This document shows, one piece after another, positions 1 to 7,628 of a DNA stretch of 64,000 nt. Numbering within the stretch: position 1 is the first letter of the stretch; every line of letters begins with the position of its first letter. A program made the translations under genes and the position numbers. Source of the stretch: Micromonospora sp. MH99 (GTDB lineage: Bacteria > Actinomycetota > Actinomycetes > Mycobacteriales > Micromonosporaceae); the NCBI RefSeq assembly GCF_021442385.1, contig NZ_MUZA01000010.1, positions 62,001-126,000 of the forward strand, given 5' to 3'. The notes beneath the pieces were generated by a model. The model had not been told where the DNA came from. It searched no databases and saw nothing but the letters and a program-made list of their open reading frames with translations.

Positions 1-684
1 GCGGTGGTCGGCATCTTCGTGCCCGTGTTGATCAACGTCACGGGCGGGGACTTCGCGGCCGAGGACGGCGCGGGGTTCACGGCGGCTGTCGGCGACAGCT
101 CCCCCGTCGTGGTCACCGTCTCGATGCTCTTCGTCGGCGTACTCGCCTCGGTCACCCTGGCCAACCAGTTCGGCTTCGACGGCAACGCGTACGCGGCGAA
201 CGTCGTGGCCGGCGTGCCCGGTCGGGTCGAGCTGCGCGCGCGGATGACCGCATTCTCGTTGTACGTCCTGCCGATGCTGGCTGTCGTCGCGGTGGTGCTG
301 TCGGCACTCCTTGGTCGACCGGGATGGATCGGGCTGATGCTGGGCAGCCTGGCCGCCACCTACGGCGCGGGGCTGGCGGTGAACAGTTTCGTCTCGGTGC
401 TCGCGGCATATTCGCTGCCGGAGACGAGCAACCCGTTCGCGATGAACAGCGGCGCGGGCGTGGCGAAGGGCCTGCTCACCCTGCTGTCCATGATCATCAC
501 GACGGTCATCGGGGTGCCGATGGTGGTGGCTGCCGCGCTGCTCGGCAACGCCTGGCTCTGGCTGGCCCTGCCGGTCGGTGCGGCGTACGGGCTGGGCGCG
601 GCGTTGCTCGGCGCGTACCTGGCCGGCGACGTGCTGGACCGCCGTCAGCCGGAACTGCTTGCCACTGTCACCCCGCGTCGTTAA
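1..684 (+). CDS. Multi-pass membrane protein, probable ABC transporter permease (5' partial)
   Basis: The reading frame is open from the first base, so the N-terminus lies outside the window. About 228 residues remain, with five or six strongly hydrophobic helices joined by short loops. The pattern of long Ala/Val/Leu helices and a short charged tail (LDRRQPELL) resembles the membrane half of actinobacterial ABC-2-type or multidrug exporter permeases. No diagnostic motif is visible, so substrate and partner ATPase are unknown; an ATPase would be expected upstream. The stop overlaps the stop of the convergent DUF397 gene by three bases. The family call is inference from topology. Confidence 0.6.
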   Translation, partial: AVVGIFVPVLINVTGGDFAAEDGAGFTAAVGDSSPVVVTVSMLFVGVLASVTLANQFGFDGNAYAANVVAGVPGRVELRARMTAFSLYVLPMLAVVAVVLSALLGRPGWIGLMLGSLAATYGAGLAVNSFVSVLAAYSLPETSNPFAMNSGAGVAKGLLTLLSMIITTVIGVPMVVAAALLGNAWLWLALPVGAAYGLGAALLGAYLAGDVLDRRQPELLATVTPRR

Positions 685-896
685 CCGTCGTTCCGGCCGG
701 CGCCCTGGGCGGTCAGAGCGGCCTGGGCGACGAAGTCACGCCACGCGGCCGGAGCGAAGGTGAGCGTCGGACCGGAGCGATCCTTGCTGTCCCGCACCAG
801 CACGACACCGGGCAGATTGTCCGCCACCTCGACACAGGCGCCACCGGTGTCGCCGGATCTGGTCGATGTCCGCCACAGCGGTTGAGCAACGGTCAC
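681..896 (-). CDS. DUF397 domain protein (Scr2-type partner of an Scr1 regulator)
   Basis: A 71-residue protein that is almost entirely one DUF397 domain. Family signatures are the N-terminal W-RTSTRSG segment, the ACVEVADNLPGVVLVRDSKD core and the C-terminal aromatic helix (AAWRDFV). DUF397 proteins are small partners encoded directly after Scr1/DUF5753 helix-turn-helix regulators in actinomycetes; the pairs have been likened to toxin-antitoxin or regulator/co-regulator systems. The GTG start overlaps the stop of the upstream regulator (893-896), so translation is coupled. Its close paralogue is at 33851-34054, where the ACVEVADNLP core is identical. Biochemical activity is not known. Confidence 0.9.
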   Translation of the reverse strand: MTVAQPLWRTSTRSGDTGGACVEVADNLPGVVLVRDSKDRSGPTLTFAPAAWRDFVAQAALTAQGAGRNDG

Positions 897-1678
897 GGCG
901 TCACCTTCAGCTTCCGGATCAGATCCAGCGAAGCGCCAGCGGACAGCGCCTCGCCGAGCAGGCTATCCCATTTCCGACCAATCAGACGGACGACGTCGGG
1001 GTCGTCAATCACGTGTCCACGAGCGACGTCTTCCACGTAGGTGACCCGTTCACCGTCGGGCAGTTCCGCGAGCAGAAATCCGCCGGTCAGGCCGACGTGC
1101 GCCCCGATATCGAGCGGCACCACGTGCAACCTGACGCTGGGCAGGACGGCGAGTTCCAGCAGCCGACCGAGCTGAGCGTCCAGTGCCGCCGGTCCACCCA
1201 CCGGGCGTCGTAGGGCGATCTCGTCCAGGACGAACACGCACTGCGGCGGCTCTGCGCGCTGCCACAACTGCTGCCGATCCAACCGGACCGCAACCAGGTC
1301 GTTCACCACGTTGACCGGGTTCAGACCACCGGCCGAGATCACTGCTCGGGCATACTCCTCGGTCTGGAGCAGGCCAGGAATCAGGCATGGCTCGAATTCA
1401 CACAGCCGGATCGCTTCCTCTTCGTGGTGACGCCACGGGACGAACCAGCTCGGCAACCTCTGTCGGTCGGCGGCCCTGAGGAGTTCGGCGAGGAGGCCGC
1501 CGGTGGCGAGAGCCTCGTCCGCGGCGACCGCGAACTCCATTGTCGGCCGGCGGCGGCCGGTCTCGATGGCGGCCACCGTGGACGGACTCCACCTGATGAC
1601 GGTCGCCAGCGCTTCCTGGGAGACCTCGGCACCAGCCCGGGCGGCCTTCAACGCCCGTACCCACATCTCGATGTTCAT
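893..1678 (-). CDS. Helix-turn-helix regulator, Scr1 family (HTH plus DUF5753)
   Basis: A 261-residue cytoplasmic DNA-binding protein. Residues about 5-65 form an XRE-type helix-turn-helix (SQEALATVIRWSPSTVAAIE). Residues about 85-255 are DUF5753, recognisable from the LIPGLLQTEEYARAVI segment and the VRLHVVPLDIGAH core. The ATG at 1678 is chosen because GGAAGG lies just upstream and the HTH begins at once; the open frame continues to 1831 but that extension is low-complexity. It is translationally coupled to the DUF397 gene and divergent from the zinc-ribbon/flavin-reductase gene at 2137. A CTTACC-N5-GGTAAG palindrome covers its ribosome-binding region, suggesting autoregulation. Paralogue at 33114-33863. 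Confidence 0.92.
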   Translation of the reverse strand: MNIEMWVRALKAARAGAEVSQEALATVIRWSPSTVAAIETGRRRPTMEFAVAADEALATGGLLAELLRAADRQRLPSWFVPWRHHEEEAIRLCEFEPCLIPGLLQTEEYARAVISAGGLNPVNVVNDLVAVRLDRQQLWQRAEPPQCVFVLDEIALRRPVGGPAALDAQLGRLLELAVLPSVRLHVVPLDIGAHVGLTGGFLLAELPDGERVTYVEDVARGHVIDDPDVVRLIGRKWDSLLGEALSAGASLDLIRKLKVTP

Positions 1679-1679
1679 C

Positions 1680-1696
1680 CTTACCTTCCCGGTAAG
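1680..1696. promoter_or_regulatory. Palindrome over the Scr1 ribosome-binding site
   Basis: CTTACC and GGTAAG are perfect 6-bp arms separated by 5 bp, immediately upstream of the start codon at 1678. The position suits an operator or a translation-blocking hairpin. No binding protein is demonstrated; autoregulation by the Scr1 protein is inference. Confidence 0.4.
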
Positions 1697-1708
1697 TACG
1701 TGACCGCT

Positions 1709-1716
1709 CTGCGTAG
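1709..1716. promoter_or_regulatory. CTGCGTAG motif shared by both Scr1 promoters
   Basis: The 8-mer CTGCGTAG, near-palindromic as CTRCGYAG, lies about 31 bp upstream of the Scr1 start. The same 8-mer occurs at 33062-33069, 45 bp upstream of the second Scr1 gene. The matching 14-bp context agrees at 11 of 14 positions. It is a candidate operator or promoter element. Confidence 0.35.
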
Positions 1717-1815
1717 TAAGCCCTGGAATACTCCCCTGCCCACAGCCGGGAGTCCAGGGTGGAGAACGCGCGGCCCGGCCGGTGGAGGCGACGTCCCGGC
1801 GGTCGGTCCTGCGTC

Positions 1816-1850
1816 GGGCCGCCCCGGTCATCCCCCGATCGGGGCGGCCC
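1816..1850. terminator. GC-rich hairpin in the 1679-2136 gap
   Basis: GGGCCGCCCCG (1816-1826) pairs perfectly with 1840-1850 around a 13-nt loop. It lies in a 458-bp gene-poor stretch between divergent genes, where no convincing gene ends. It may be a relic terminator or a structured leader element of the rightward transcript. Confidence 0.4.
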
Positions 1851-2014
1851 TCGTCGACCGGGAGGGATTCCTCATGCTCGGGTCAGTCCTCGCTGGGAAC
1901 GGGGCGCGGTGGTCGTATCCGCTGAGGATCGTGGCGTCGGCGGCCGTGCCGGGCGCGATCCAGCCGGCACGCGGCGGCGCGGCGAGTCGGGCCGGGGAGC
2001 GTGCCATGCCAACG

Positions 2015-2060
2015 AGCGTGATGCCTGTGAGTCATTTTGATGACTCACAGGCATCACGCT
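2015..2060. repeat. Perfect 21-bp inverted repeat with TTTG loop
   Basis: Positions 2015-2035 are the exact reverse complement of 2040-2060, with a 4-nt loop. The arms are only about 50% G+C, far below the surroundings. It looks like a strong bidirectional hairpin or a small palindromic insertion. It sits 77 bp upstream of the zinc-ribbon/flavin-reductase start, where it could terminate readthrough or shape the leader. Confidence 0.75.
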
Positions 2061-2136
2061 TATTCCGGCGTTACCCCCCGGCAGCCGAGCGACCGCGCGG
2101 CCCGGGGCGCCCGACGCCTGCCGCCGGCGGTGCGCG

Positions 2137-2910
2137 GTGAGCCGGCCGCACGTGCCGATGCGGCCGCTGTGGCGGTGTCGGGGCTGCGGCGCGCTGTGGC
2201 CGTGCCAGCCGGCGCGGCTGGCGCTGCTCGCGGACTACCGGCACGACCGCACCGCGCTGCTGGTCCACCTGGGCACCCTGATGGTGGAGGCGGGCGATCA
2301 ACTCGCCCGGCTCAACGGACGACCCGCCGACCTGCACGAGCGCTTCCTGGGTTGGGCGAGGGGCCGGGGCGGCACAATGTTTCACGTGAATCATGAGCCG
2401 GGTGCCGAGATCCACCACACCGACCCGTTCGCGGTGCCGACGGGGCAGCGGTCGCCGGTCCGCCGGCTGCGGGGTCGGCTCGCCGCACCGGTGACCCTCT
2501 GGACGGCGCCCGGGCCGGCGGGCCTGACCGTCTCGTCCACCCTGATCGCCGAGGGGGAGCCGGATCGGCTGCTCGGGTTGATCGACGCGGAGTCCGACCT
2601 CTGGGCCGCGGTCGAGGAGGCGGGCCGGTTCGCGGTAGCGCCGCTCGGGCCGGCGCACCGCCAGCTCGCCGACCGGTTCGCCGGCCTCTTTCCCGCGCCG
2701 GGAGGGCTGTTCGCCACCGGCACGTGGACCGAGACGCCGTACGGGTCGGTGCCGAGCGACGCCGGCGGCTGGGTGGGCTGCCGCCTGGACACCGCCCGGG
2801 AGTACGGCTGGGGCCTGCTGGTGGAGGCCACCATCGAGACGGTCGACCTGGCCGAGGAGGCCACGCCGCTGCTGCACTACCGGGGGCGCTACCACGAGCT
2901 GCCGGGCTGA
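2137..2910 (+). CDS. Zinc-ribbon domain fused to a flavin reductase-like (FMN split-barrel) domain
   Basis: A 257-residue protein with two parts. Residues 1-78 match the free-standing small protein at 32390-32626: a WRCRGCGALWPC cysteine cluster, then a helical segment ending in ERFLGWARGR. The rest is flavin-reductase-like, with the conserved VTLWTAPGPAGLTVSS and FATGTW...GWVGCR segments of the FMN-binding split barrel. The GTG at 2137 is used; ATG 2158 is an alternative. An ATG at 2377 could start the reductase separately. The joint falls exactly where the free zinc-ribbon protein ends, so this may be a fusion by loss of a stop. It is divergent from the Scr1 pair. Redox substrate unknown. 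Confidence 0.75.
   Translation: MSRPHVPMRPLWRCRGCGALWPCQPARLALLADYRHDRTALLVHLGTLMVEAGDQLARLNGRPADLHERFLGWARGRGGTMFHVNHEPGAEIHHTDPFAVPTGQRSPVRRLRGRLAAPVTLWTAPGPAGLTVSSTLIAEGEPDRLLGLIDAESDLWAAVEEAGRFAVAPLGPAHRQLADRFAGLFPAPGGLFATGTWTETPYGSVPSDAGGWVGCRLDTAREYGWGLLVEATIETVDLAEEATPLLHYRGRYHELPG
2378..2393. promoter_or_regulatory. parS-like site (15/16 match)
   Basis: TGTTTCACGTGAATCA differs at one base from the bacterial ParB-binding consensus TGTTTCACGTGAAACA. It lies inside the coding region, at the junction between the zinc-ribbon and flavin-reductase domains. Origin-proximal genes often carry parS within or at the start of coding sequence. Function here is inference. Confidence 0.5.
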
Positions 2911-2942
2911 CCTGGGCGGCCCGCGAACCGACCGGTCACCGG

Positions 2943-2958
2943 AGTGACCTGGGTCACT
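2943..2958. promoter_or_regulatory. CRP-like palindrome upstream of the symporter operon
   Basis: AGTGACCTGGGTCACT has perfect 7-bp arms and fits the actinobacterial Crp pattern GTG-N6-GNCAC. It lies 129 bp before the DUF485 start. Acetate and monocarboxylate uptake genes are known Crp/GlxR targets in other actinobacteria, so catabolite-type control is plausible. Confidence 0.45.
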
Positions 2959-3086
2959 CGGCGCAGCCAGCCAACCGCTCGGCGCACTCGACGACCGGCG
3001 TCGATCTCGGCCTTCCCCGTCGGGGAGCGTGCTCTCTACGGTGCGCGGAAACTACCCCCGACGCCTGTGAAGGTGGTGATCCACAG

Positions 3087-3452
3087 ATGTCCACGGACAC
3101 ACCCGCGCCTACCGCTTCCCAGCCGGACAAGTACCTGGCCGTGCAACGGTCGGACGAGTTCGCCGGGCTGCGGCGCGCGCTGCGCGGCTTCGTCTTCCCG
3201 ATGACCGTCGCGTTCTTCCTGTGGTACGCGCTCTACGTCATTCTCTCCGCGTACGCCCGGGACTTCATGGGCACGAAGCTGTTCGGCAGCAACATCAACG
3301 TCGCACTGGTCTTCGGCCTGCTCCAGTTCGTCTCCACGTTCGTGATCGCCTGGCTCTACTCCCGGTACGCGGACCGGAAGATCGACCCGGTCGCCGACCG
3401 GATCCGTGCCGAGATCGGGGAGGTGACCCATGAAGACGGTCCTCGCGGCTAA
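3087..3452 (+). CDS. DUF485 membrane protein, partner of the solute symporter
   Basis: A 121-residue protein with two transmembrane helices (about residues 33-55 and 68-92) flanked by a hydrophilic N-terminus and a charged tail. It fits DUF485, which is nearly always encoded just upstream of an ActP-type sodium:solute symporter. Its stop lies inside the next gene, overlapping by 23 bp, so the two are co-translated. The ATG at 3087 is chosen because the open frame upstream is low-complexity shadow sequence and the family begins close to the first helix. The likely role is assembly or regulation of the symporter, known only by association. Confidence 0.88.
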   Translation: MSTDTPAPTASQPDKYLAVQRSDEFAGLRRALRGFVFPMTVAFFLWYALYVILSAYARDFMGTKLFGSNINVALVFGLLQFVSTFVIAWLYSRYADRKIDPVADRIRAEIGEVTHEDGPRG

Positions 3453-5121
3453 TCCGCTCCTCGCGGCCGAGGCTGGCAACCACACGGCCCGCAACCTGAC
3501 GATCACGCTGTTCCTGGTCTTCGTGGCGGTGACCCTGGGCATCACGATCTGGGCCAGCCGGCAGACCAAGACGGCAACCGACTTCTACGCGGGCGGCCGC
3601 TCCTTCTCCGGTTTCCAGAACGGCATGGCGATCGGCGGCGACTACATGTCGGCCGCGTCGTTCCTCGGCATCGCCGGCATCATCGCGCTCTACGGTTACG
3701 ACGGCTTCCTCTACTCGATCGGCTTCCTGGTCGCCTGGCTGGTGGCCCTGCTGCTGGTCGCGGAGCTGCTGCGTAACTCGGGCCGGTACACGATGGCCGA
3801 CGTGCTGGCGTTCCGAATGCGCCAGCGCCCGGTGCGGACGGCGGCGGCGGTCTCCACCATCACGGTGTCGATCTTCTATCTGCTCGCGCAGATGGTGGGC
3901 GCCGGCGCGCTGGTGGCGCTGCTGCTCGGCATCAAGCCGGGAACGACATTCCTCGGGATGGACGCGGCCACCGCCAAGGTGGCGACCATCATCATGGTCG
4001 GCGCTCTGATGATCATCTACGTGACCGTGGGTGGCATGAAGGGCACCACGTACGTGCAGATCGTCAAGGCGTTCCTGCTGATGACCGGCGCGCTGCTGAT
4101 GACCGTGCTGGTGCTGGCCAAGTTCCACTTCAACCTGTCGGAGCTGCTGGGCGCCGCCGCCTCCGCCTCCGGCAAGGGGGACAAGCTCCTGGAACCGGGT
4201 CTGCGGTACGGCGTCGAGGTCGCCGGCAACTCGACGCAGACCTTCTACAACAAGATGGACCTGCTCTCGCTCGGTATCGCCCTGGTGCTCGGCACCGCCG
4301 GCCTGCCGCACATCCTGATCCGCTTCTACACGGTGCCGACCGCCAAGGCGGCCCGCAAGAGCGTGCTCTGGGCCATCGGCATCATCGGCACCTTCTACCT
4401 GCTCACCCTGGCCCTCGGCTTCGGCGCCGCGGCACTGGTGGGCAGTGAGGCCATCACTGCGCAGGACAAGGCCGGCAACACTGCCGCACCACAGTTGGCC
4501 GAGGCGCTCGGCCTGGAGTTCTTCGGCGGCGACCTGGGCGGCGCGGCCCTGCTGGCGATCATCGCGGCGGTAGCCTTCGCCACCATCCTGGCCGTGGTCG
4601 CCGGGTTGACCCTGGCCTCCTCGTCCAGCCTGGCGCACGACTTCTACGCGAACGTCCTGAAGAAGGGCGAGACGTCGGAGCGCCAGGAGGTACGGGTCGC
4701 CCGGATCTCCGCCCTGGTGATCGGCGCGATCTCCATCCTCCTGTCGATCTTCGCGCAGAACCTCAACGTGGCGTTCCTCGTGGCGCTGGCCTTCGCGGTC
4801 GCCGCCTCGGGCAACCTGCCGGCGATCCTCTACAGCCTGTTCTGGCGGCGGTTCAACACCTCCGGAGCGGTCTGGGCGATCTACGGCGGTCTGCTCTCGG
4901 CAGTGGTGCTGGTGTTCTTCTCACCCGTGGTCTCGGGCGCGGCGACGTCGATGTTCCCGGACCACGACTGGCAGTGGTTCCCGCTGTCCAACCCGGGCAT
5001 CCTGTCCATCCCGTTCGGCTTCCTGTGCGGGTGGATCGGCACCCTCATCTCCAAGGAGCACGACGAGGAGAAGTACGCGGAGCTGGAGGTGCGCGCCCTC
5101 ACCGGTTCGGGCGCCCACTGA
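3430..5121 (+). CDS. Sodium:solute symporter, acetate/monocarboxylate type (ActP/MctC-like)
   Basis: A 563-residue inner-membrane protein with about 13 hydrophobic helices, the usual size for the family. Recognisable elements are the FYAGGRSFSGFQNGMAIGGD entry motif after helix 1, GDYMSAASFLG, the TVGGMKGTTYVQ segment and GTAGLPHILIRFYTV. These place it in the ActP/MctC branch importing acetate, pyruvate or propionate with Na+ or H+. It follows and overlaps the DUF485 gene, and a strong hairpin terminator lies directly after. A CRP-like site precedes the operon. The exact substrate is inference from family membership. Confidence 0.92.
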   Translation: MKTVLAANPLLAAEAGNHTARNLTITLFLVFVAVTLGITIWASRQTKTATDFYAGGRSFSGFQNGMAIGGDYMSAASFLGIAGIIALYGYDGFLYSIGFLVAWLVALLLVAELLRNSGRYTMADVLAFRMRQRPVRTAAAVSTITVSIFYLLAQMVGAGALVALLLGIKPGTTFLGMDAATAKVATIIMVGALMIIYVTVGGMKGTTYVQIVKAFLLMTGALLMTVLVLAKFHFNLSELLGAAASASGKGDKLLEPGLRYGVEVAGNSTQTFYNKMDLLSLGIALVLGTAGLPHILIRFYTVPTAKAARKSVLWAIGIIGTFYLLTLALGFGAAALVGSEAITAQDKAGNTAAPQLAEALGLEFFGGDLGGAALLAIIAAVAFATILAVVAGLTLASSSSLAHDFYANVLKKGETSERQEVRVARISALVIGAISILLSIFAQNLNVAFLVALAFAVAASGNLPAILYSLFWRRFNTSGAVWAIYGGLLSAVVLVFFSPVVSGAATSMFPDHDWQWFPLSNPGILSIPFGFLCGWIGTLISKEHDEEKYAELEVRALTGSGAH

Positions 5122-5122
5122 C

Positions 5123-5177
5123 ACCGCGACAGGGGCCCCCTGTCGACGCCACGCGTCGACAGGGGGCCTCTCGCGGT
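5123..5177. terminator. Long hairpin terminator after the symporter
   Basis: A perfect 14-bp stem (5134-5147 with 5155-5168) is extended by an outer ACCGCGA/TCGCGGT pair. It starts two bases after the symporter stop. The size and GC content are typical of actinobacterial intrinsic terminators lacking a U tract. Confidence 0.85.
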
Positions 5178-5203
5178 AAACGGGGGTCGGTAGGCTGACC
5201 GGC

Positions 5204-6181
5204 ATGAAGGTTGCTGAGCGCTTCGGTCCCGGTCACCGCGTTCTCGTCACCGGCGGCGCCGGTTTCGTCCCGTCGCACCTGGTCGACTCCCTGATCGCCC
5301 GGGGCTGCACGGTGGTGGCGCTGGACAACTTCGTCACCGGCTCCAAGGAGAACGTCGCCCACCTGCTCGACCGGCCAACCTTCACCCTGGTCGAGGCGGA
5401 CCTCTCCGACGGCCTGCCGACGCACCACCCGGCCCTCGCCGAGCGGTTCGACGCGATCCTGCACATGGCCTCGCCGGCCAGCCCCACCGACTTCGCGCAA
5501 CTGCCGGTGGAGATCCTCCGGGTCGGCTCGGTGGGCACCCTGCACCTGCTGGAGCGCGCGGTCGCCGACGGCGCCCGGTTCCTGATGGCCTCCACCTCCG
5601 AGGCGTACGGGGACCCGAAGGAGCACCCGCAGCGCGAGACCTACTGGGGCAACGTCAACCCGATCGGCGTTCGCAGCGTCTACGACGAGGCGAAGCGCTT
5701 CTCCGAGGCCGCGACGATGGCGTACCACCGCTACCGCGGGCTGGACGCGGCGATCGTGCGGATCTTCAACACGTACGGCCCGCGGATGCGCCCGGACGAC
5801 GGCCGGGCCATCCCCACCTTCATCTCCCAGGCGCTGCGCGGCGAGCCGATCACCGTGCACGGCACCGGCAACCAGACCCGGTCGATCTGCTTCGTCGAGG
5901 ACCTGGTGCGGGGCATCCTGCTGCTGCTCGACTCGACCGAGACCGGCCCGGTCAACTGCGGCACCGAGCACGAGCTGACCATGCGGCAACTCGCCGAGTT
6001 GATCGTGTCGCTCTCCGACAGCACCTCGCAGGTGACGTACATCACCCGCAGCTCGGACGACCCGGAGATGCGGCGCCCCGATCTGACCCTCGCCCGTGAA
6101 CTGCTCGGATACGAGCCGACCGTGGCGCCCGAAGACGGCCTGCGACGCACGATCGAGTACTTCCGGGCGCGGCTAGGGTAA
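5204..6181 (+). CDS. NAD-dependent epimerase/dehydratase, UDP-glucuronate decarboxylase-like
   Basis: A 325-residue extended short-chain dehydrogenase. The N-terminal Rossmann motif TGGAGFVPSHL and the catalytic YDEAKR (Tyr-x3-Lys) in SVYDEAKRFSEA are intact. So are the YGPRMRPDDGR and NQTRSICFVEDLVRG segments seen in UXS and dTDP-glucose dehydratase relatives. The best family match is UDP-xylose synthase (UDP-glucuronate decarboxylase), making a nucleotide sugar for surface polysaccharide. The GFVPSHL variant of the usual GFxGSHL is a small oddity. It lies upstream of three LCP genes that attach glycopolymers to peptidoglycan, a consistent context. Exact product is inference. Confidence 0.85.
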   Translation: MKVAERFGPGHRVLVTGGAGFVPSHLVDSLIARGCTVVALDNFVTGSKENVAHLLDRPTFTLVEADLSDGLPTHHPALAERFDAILHMASPASPTDFAQLPVEILRVGSVGTLHLLERAVADGARFLMASTSEAYGDPKEHPQRETYWGNVNPIGVRSVYDEAKRFSEAATMAYHRYRGLDAAIVRIFNTYGPRMRPDDGRAIPTFISQALRGEPITVHGTGNQTRSICFVEDLVRGILLLLDSTETGPVNCGTEHELTMRQLAELIVSLSDSTSQVTYITRSSDDPEMRRPDLTLARELLGYEPTVAPEDGLRRTIEYFRARLG

Positions 6182-6257
6182 CCAGGTCACGGCGGAACAC
6201 CGGTCGCTGAGTGTCGCCTGAGGGCGGTAGTGGCTCTCGCTACGTACCCTGAGTTAC

Positions 6258-7481
6258 ATGTCAGCGACCTCTGCCGGCGTTCCTCACCCGCACCTGCACC
6301 GCAGCACCGGGCGCGCTTCGGTGCCCGGCCCCGACCGGGGCGCCTCCGGACGCGCGCGTCCCGCCGAGGCGCGCTGGTATCCGTCGTACGACGAGCAGCA
6401 GCCCGGCCCGGGCGGCCCGGGAGGGCCGACGGGACCGGGCCGGCCCGGTGGCGCCGGCGGGCCGGGACGGCGTGGCCCCCGGCCGCGCTGGGGGCGGATC
6501 GGCCTGGTGGCCGGGGTCGCGGTGCTGGTGTTGGCGCTGCTCGGCGGCCTGGGCGCCTGGCTGTACGCGCGCAACCTCAACAACGATCTGGCCCGCACCG
6601 ACCCGTTCGCGGAGATCACCGGAGGTCGGCCGGCGAAGCCCGTCGACGGCGCGTTGAACATCCTGCTGGTCGGCAGCGACTCCCGGGACCCGGACGCGCC
6701 TGTCGACACCAAGAGCCAGTGGCGGGCCGACACGGTCATCGTCATGCACATCCCGGCCGACCACCAGTCGGCGTACCTGGTCTCCATCCCGCGTGACCTG
6801 TACGTGCCGATCCCGCAGAGCGCCGGAGCGGACTGCGGCTCCGGCCAGCGCGCGAAGATCAACGCGGCGTTCGCGTTCGGCGGCCTGCCGCTGGCGGTCC
6901 GCACGGTGGAGTGCTTCACCGACGTCCGGATCGACCACGTGATGGCTATCGACTTCGGCGGGTTCAAGGAGGTCACCGACGCCCTCGGCGGGGTGGACCT
7001 GAAGGTGGAGCGGACGATCACCTCGATCCACAAGCCGTACCGGACGTTCACCAAGGGCACCAACCACATGGACGGCGCGGAGGCGCTGGACTGGATCCGG
7101 CAGCGCAAGCAGTTCCCGGACGGCGACTTCGCCCGGATGCGGCACCAGCAGGAGTTCCTGCGGGCGCTGATGGACAAGGCGGCGAGCACCGGCACCCTGG
7201 CGAACCCGAAGAAGCTCAACGACTTCCTCAAGTCGGTGACCGCCGCGGTGACCGTCGACCAGGGCTTCTCGGTGACGGACATGGCGGTGCAGTTCCGCAA
7301 CCTGCGCGGGCAGAACCTCACGTTCCTGACCAGCCCGAACTCGGGCAGCGACACCATCAACGGCGAGTCGGTGGTGGTGTCGGACCGGGAGAAGGCGCTG
7401 GCGATGTACCAGGCCATGTCGGCCGACACCATGGGGGACTGGGTCAAGGCCAACCCGCCGAAGAACACCGACGGGGGCTGA
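6258..7481 (+). CDS. LytR-CpsA-Psr (LCP) family glycopolymer transferase 1
   Basis: A 407-residue type II membrane protein. Residues 1-78 are a cytoplasmic Gly/Pro-rich tail, about 80-104 a single transmembrane helix, and the rest an extracytoplasmic LCP domain. The signature blocks are LLVGSDSRD, WRADTVIVMHIPAD, LVSIPRDLYVPIP and the GFKEVTDALGGVDL core, ending with LDWIRQRKQFPDGDFARMRHQQ. The Arg and Asp residues that bind lipid pyrophosphate in the family are present. LCP enzymes transfer undecaprenyl-linked glycopolymers (teichoic acid or arabinogalactan type) to peptidoglycan. First of three paralogues in a row; a hairpin terminator follows. Confidence 0.93.
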   Translation: MSATSAGVPHPHLHRSTGRASVPGPDRGASGRARPAEARWYPSYDEQQPGPGGPGGPTGPGRPGGAGGPGRRGPRPRWGRIGLVAGVAVLVLALLGGLGAWLYARNLNNDLARTDPFAEITGGRPAKPVDGALNILLVGSDSRDPDAPVDTKSQWRADTVIVMHIPADHQSAYLVSIPRDLYVPIPQSAGADCGSGQRAKINAAFAFGGLPLAVRTVECFTDVRIDHVMAIDFGGFKEVTDALGGVDLKVERTITSIHKPYRTFTKGTNHMDGAEALDWIRQRKQFPDGDFARMRHQQEFLRALMDKAASTGTLANPKKLNDFLKSVTAAVTVDQGFSVTDMAVQFRNLRGQNLTFLTSPNSGSDTINGESVVVSDREKALAMYQAMSADTMGDWVKANPPKNTDGG

Positions 7482-7487
7482 GCGCAG

Positions 7488-7521
7488 GGGTGGGCCGCGT
7501 CGCCGGCGACGCGGTCCACCC
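7488..7521. terminator. Hairpin terminator after LCP gene 1
   Basis: GGGTGGGCCGCGTCGCC pairs with the following 17 bases with one mismatch and no loop beyond the turn. It begins seven bases after the LCP stop. Confidence 0.8.
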
Positions 7522-7628
7522 GGAGCCGAGAGGGCCTCGCCTTTACGGTCATCACGTGGCGACGATCGCCCGGTTGACAACGCCCGGCGACCGAGTCGAG
7601 CCCAGATGAACTCGCAAACTCGAATTGA

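Noticed and set aside
1874..2140. Plus-strand frame of 88 codons ending in overlap with the 2137 gene
   Set aside because: A fair GGGAGGG precedes ATG 1874 and the stop overlaps the next start, but the frame runs through the perfect 21-bp hairpin and resembles no protein. The hairpin explains the sequence better.
3295..4638. 447-codon minus-strand open frame
   Set aside because: Fully antisense to the symporter gene, with His/Gln/Arg-rich low-complexity sequence typical of a shadow frame.
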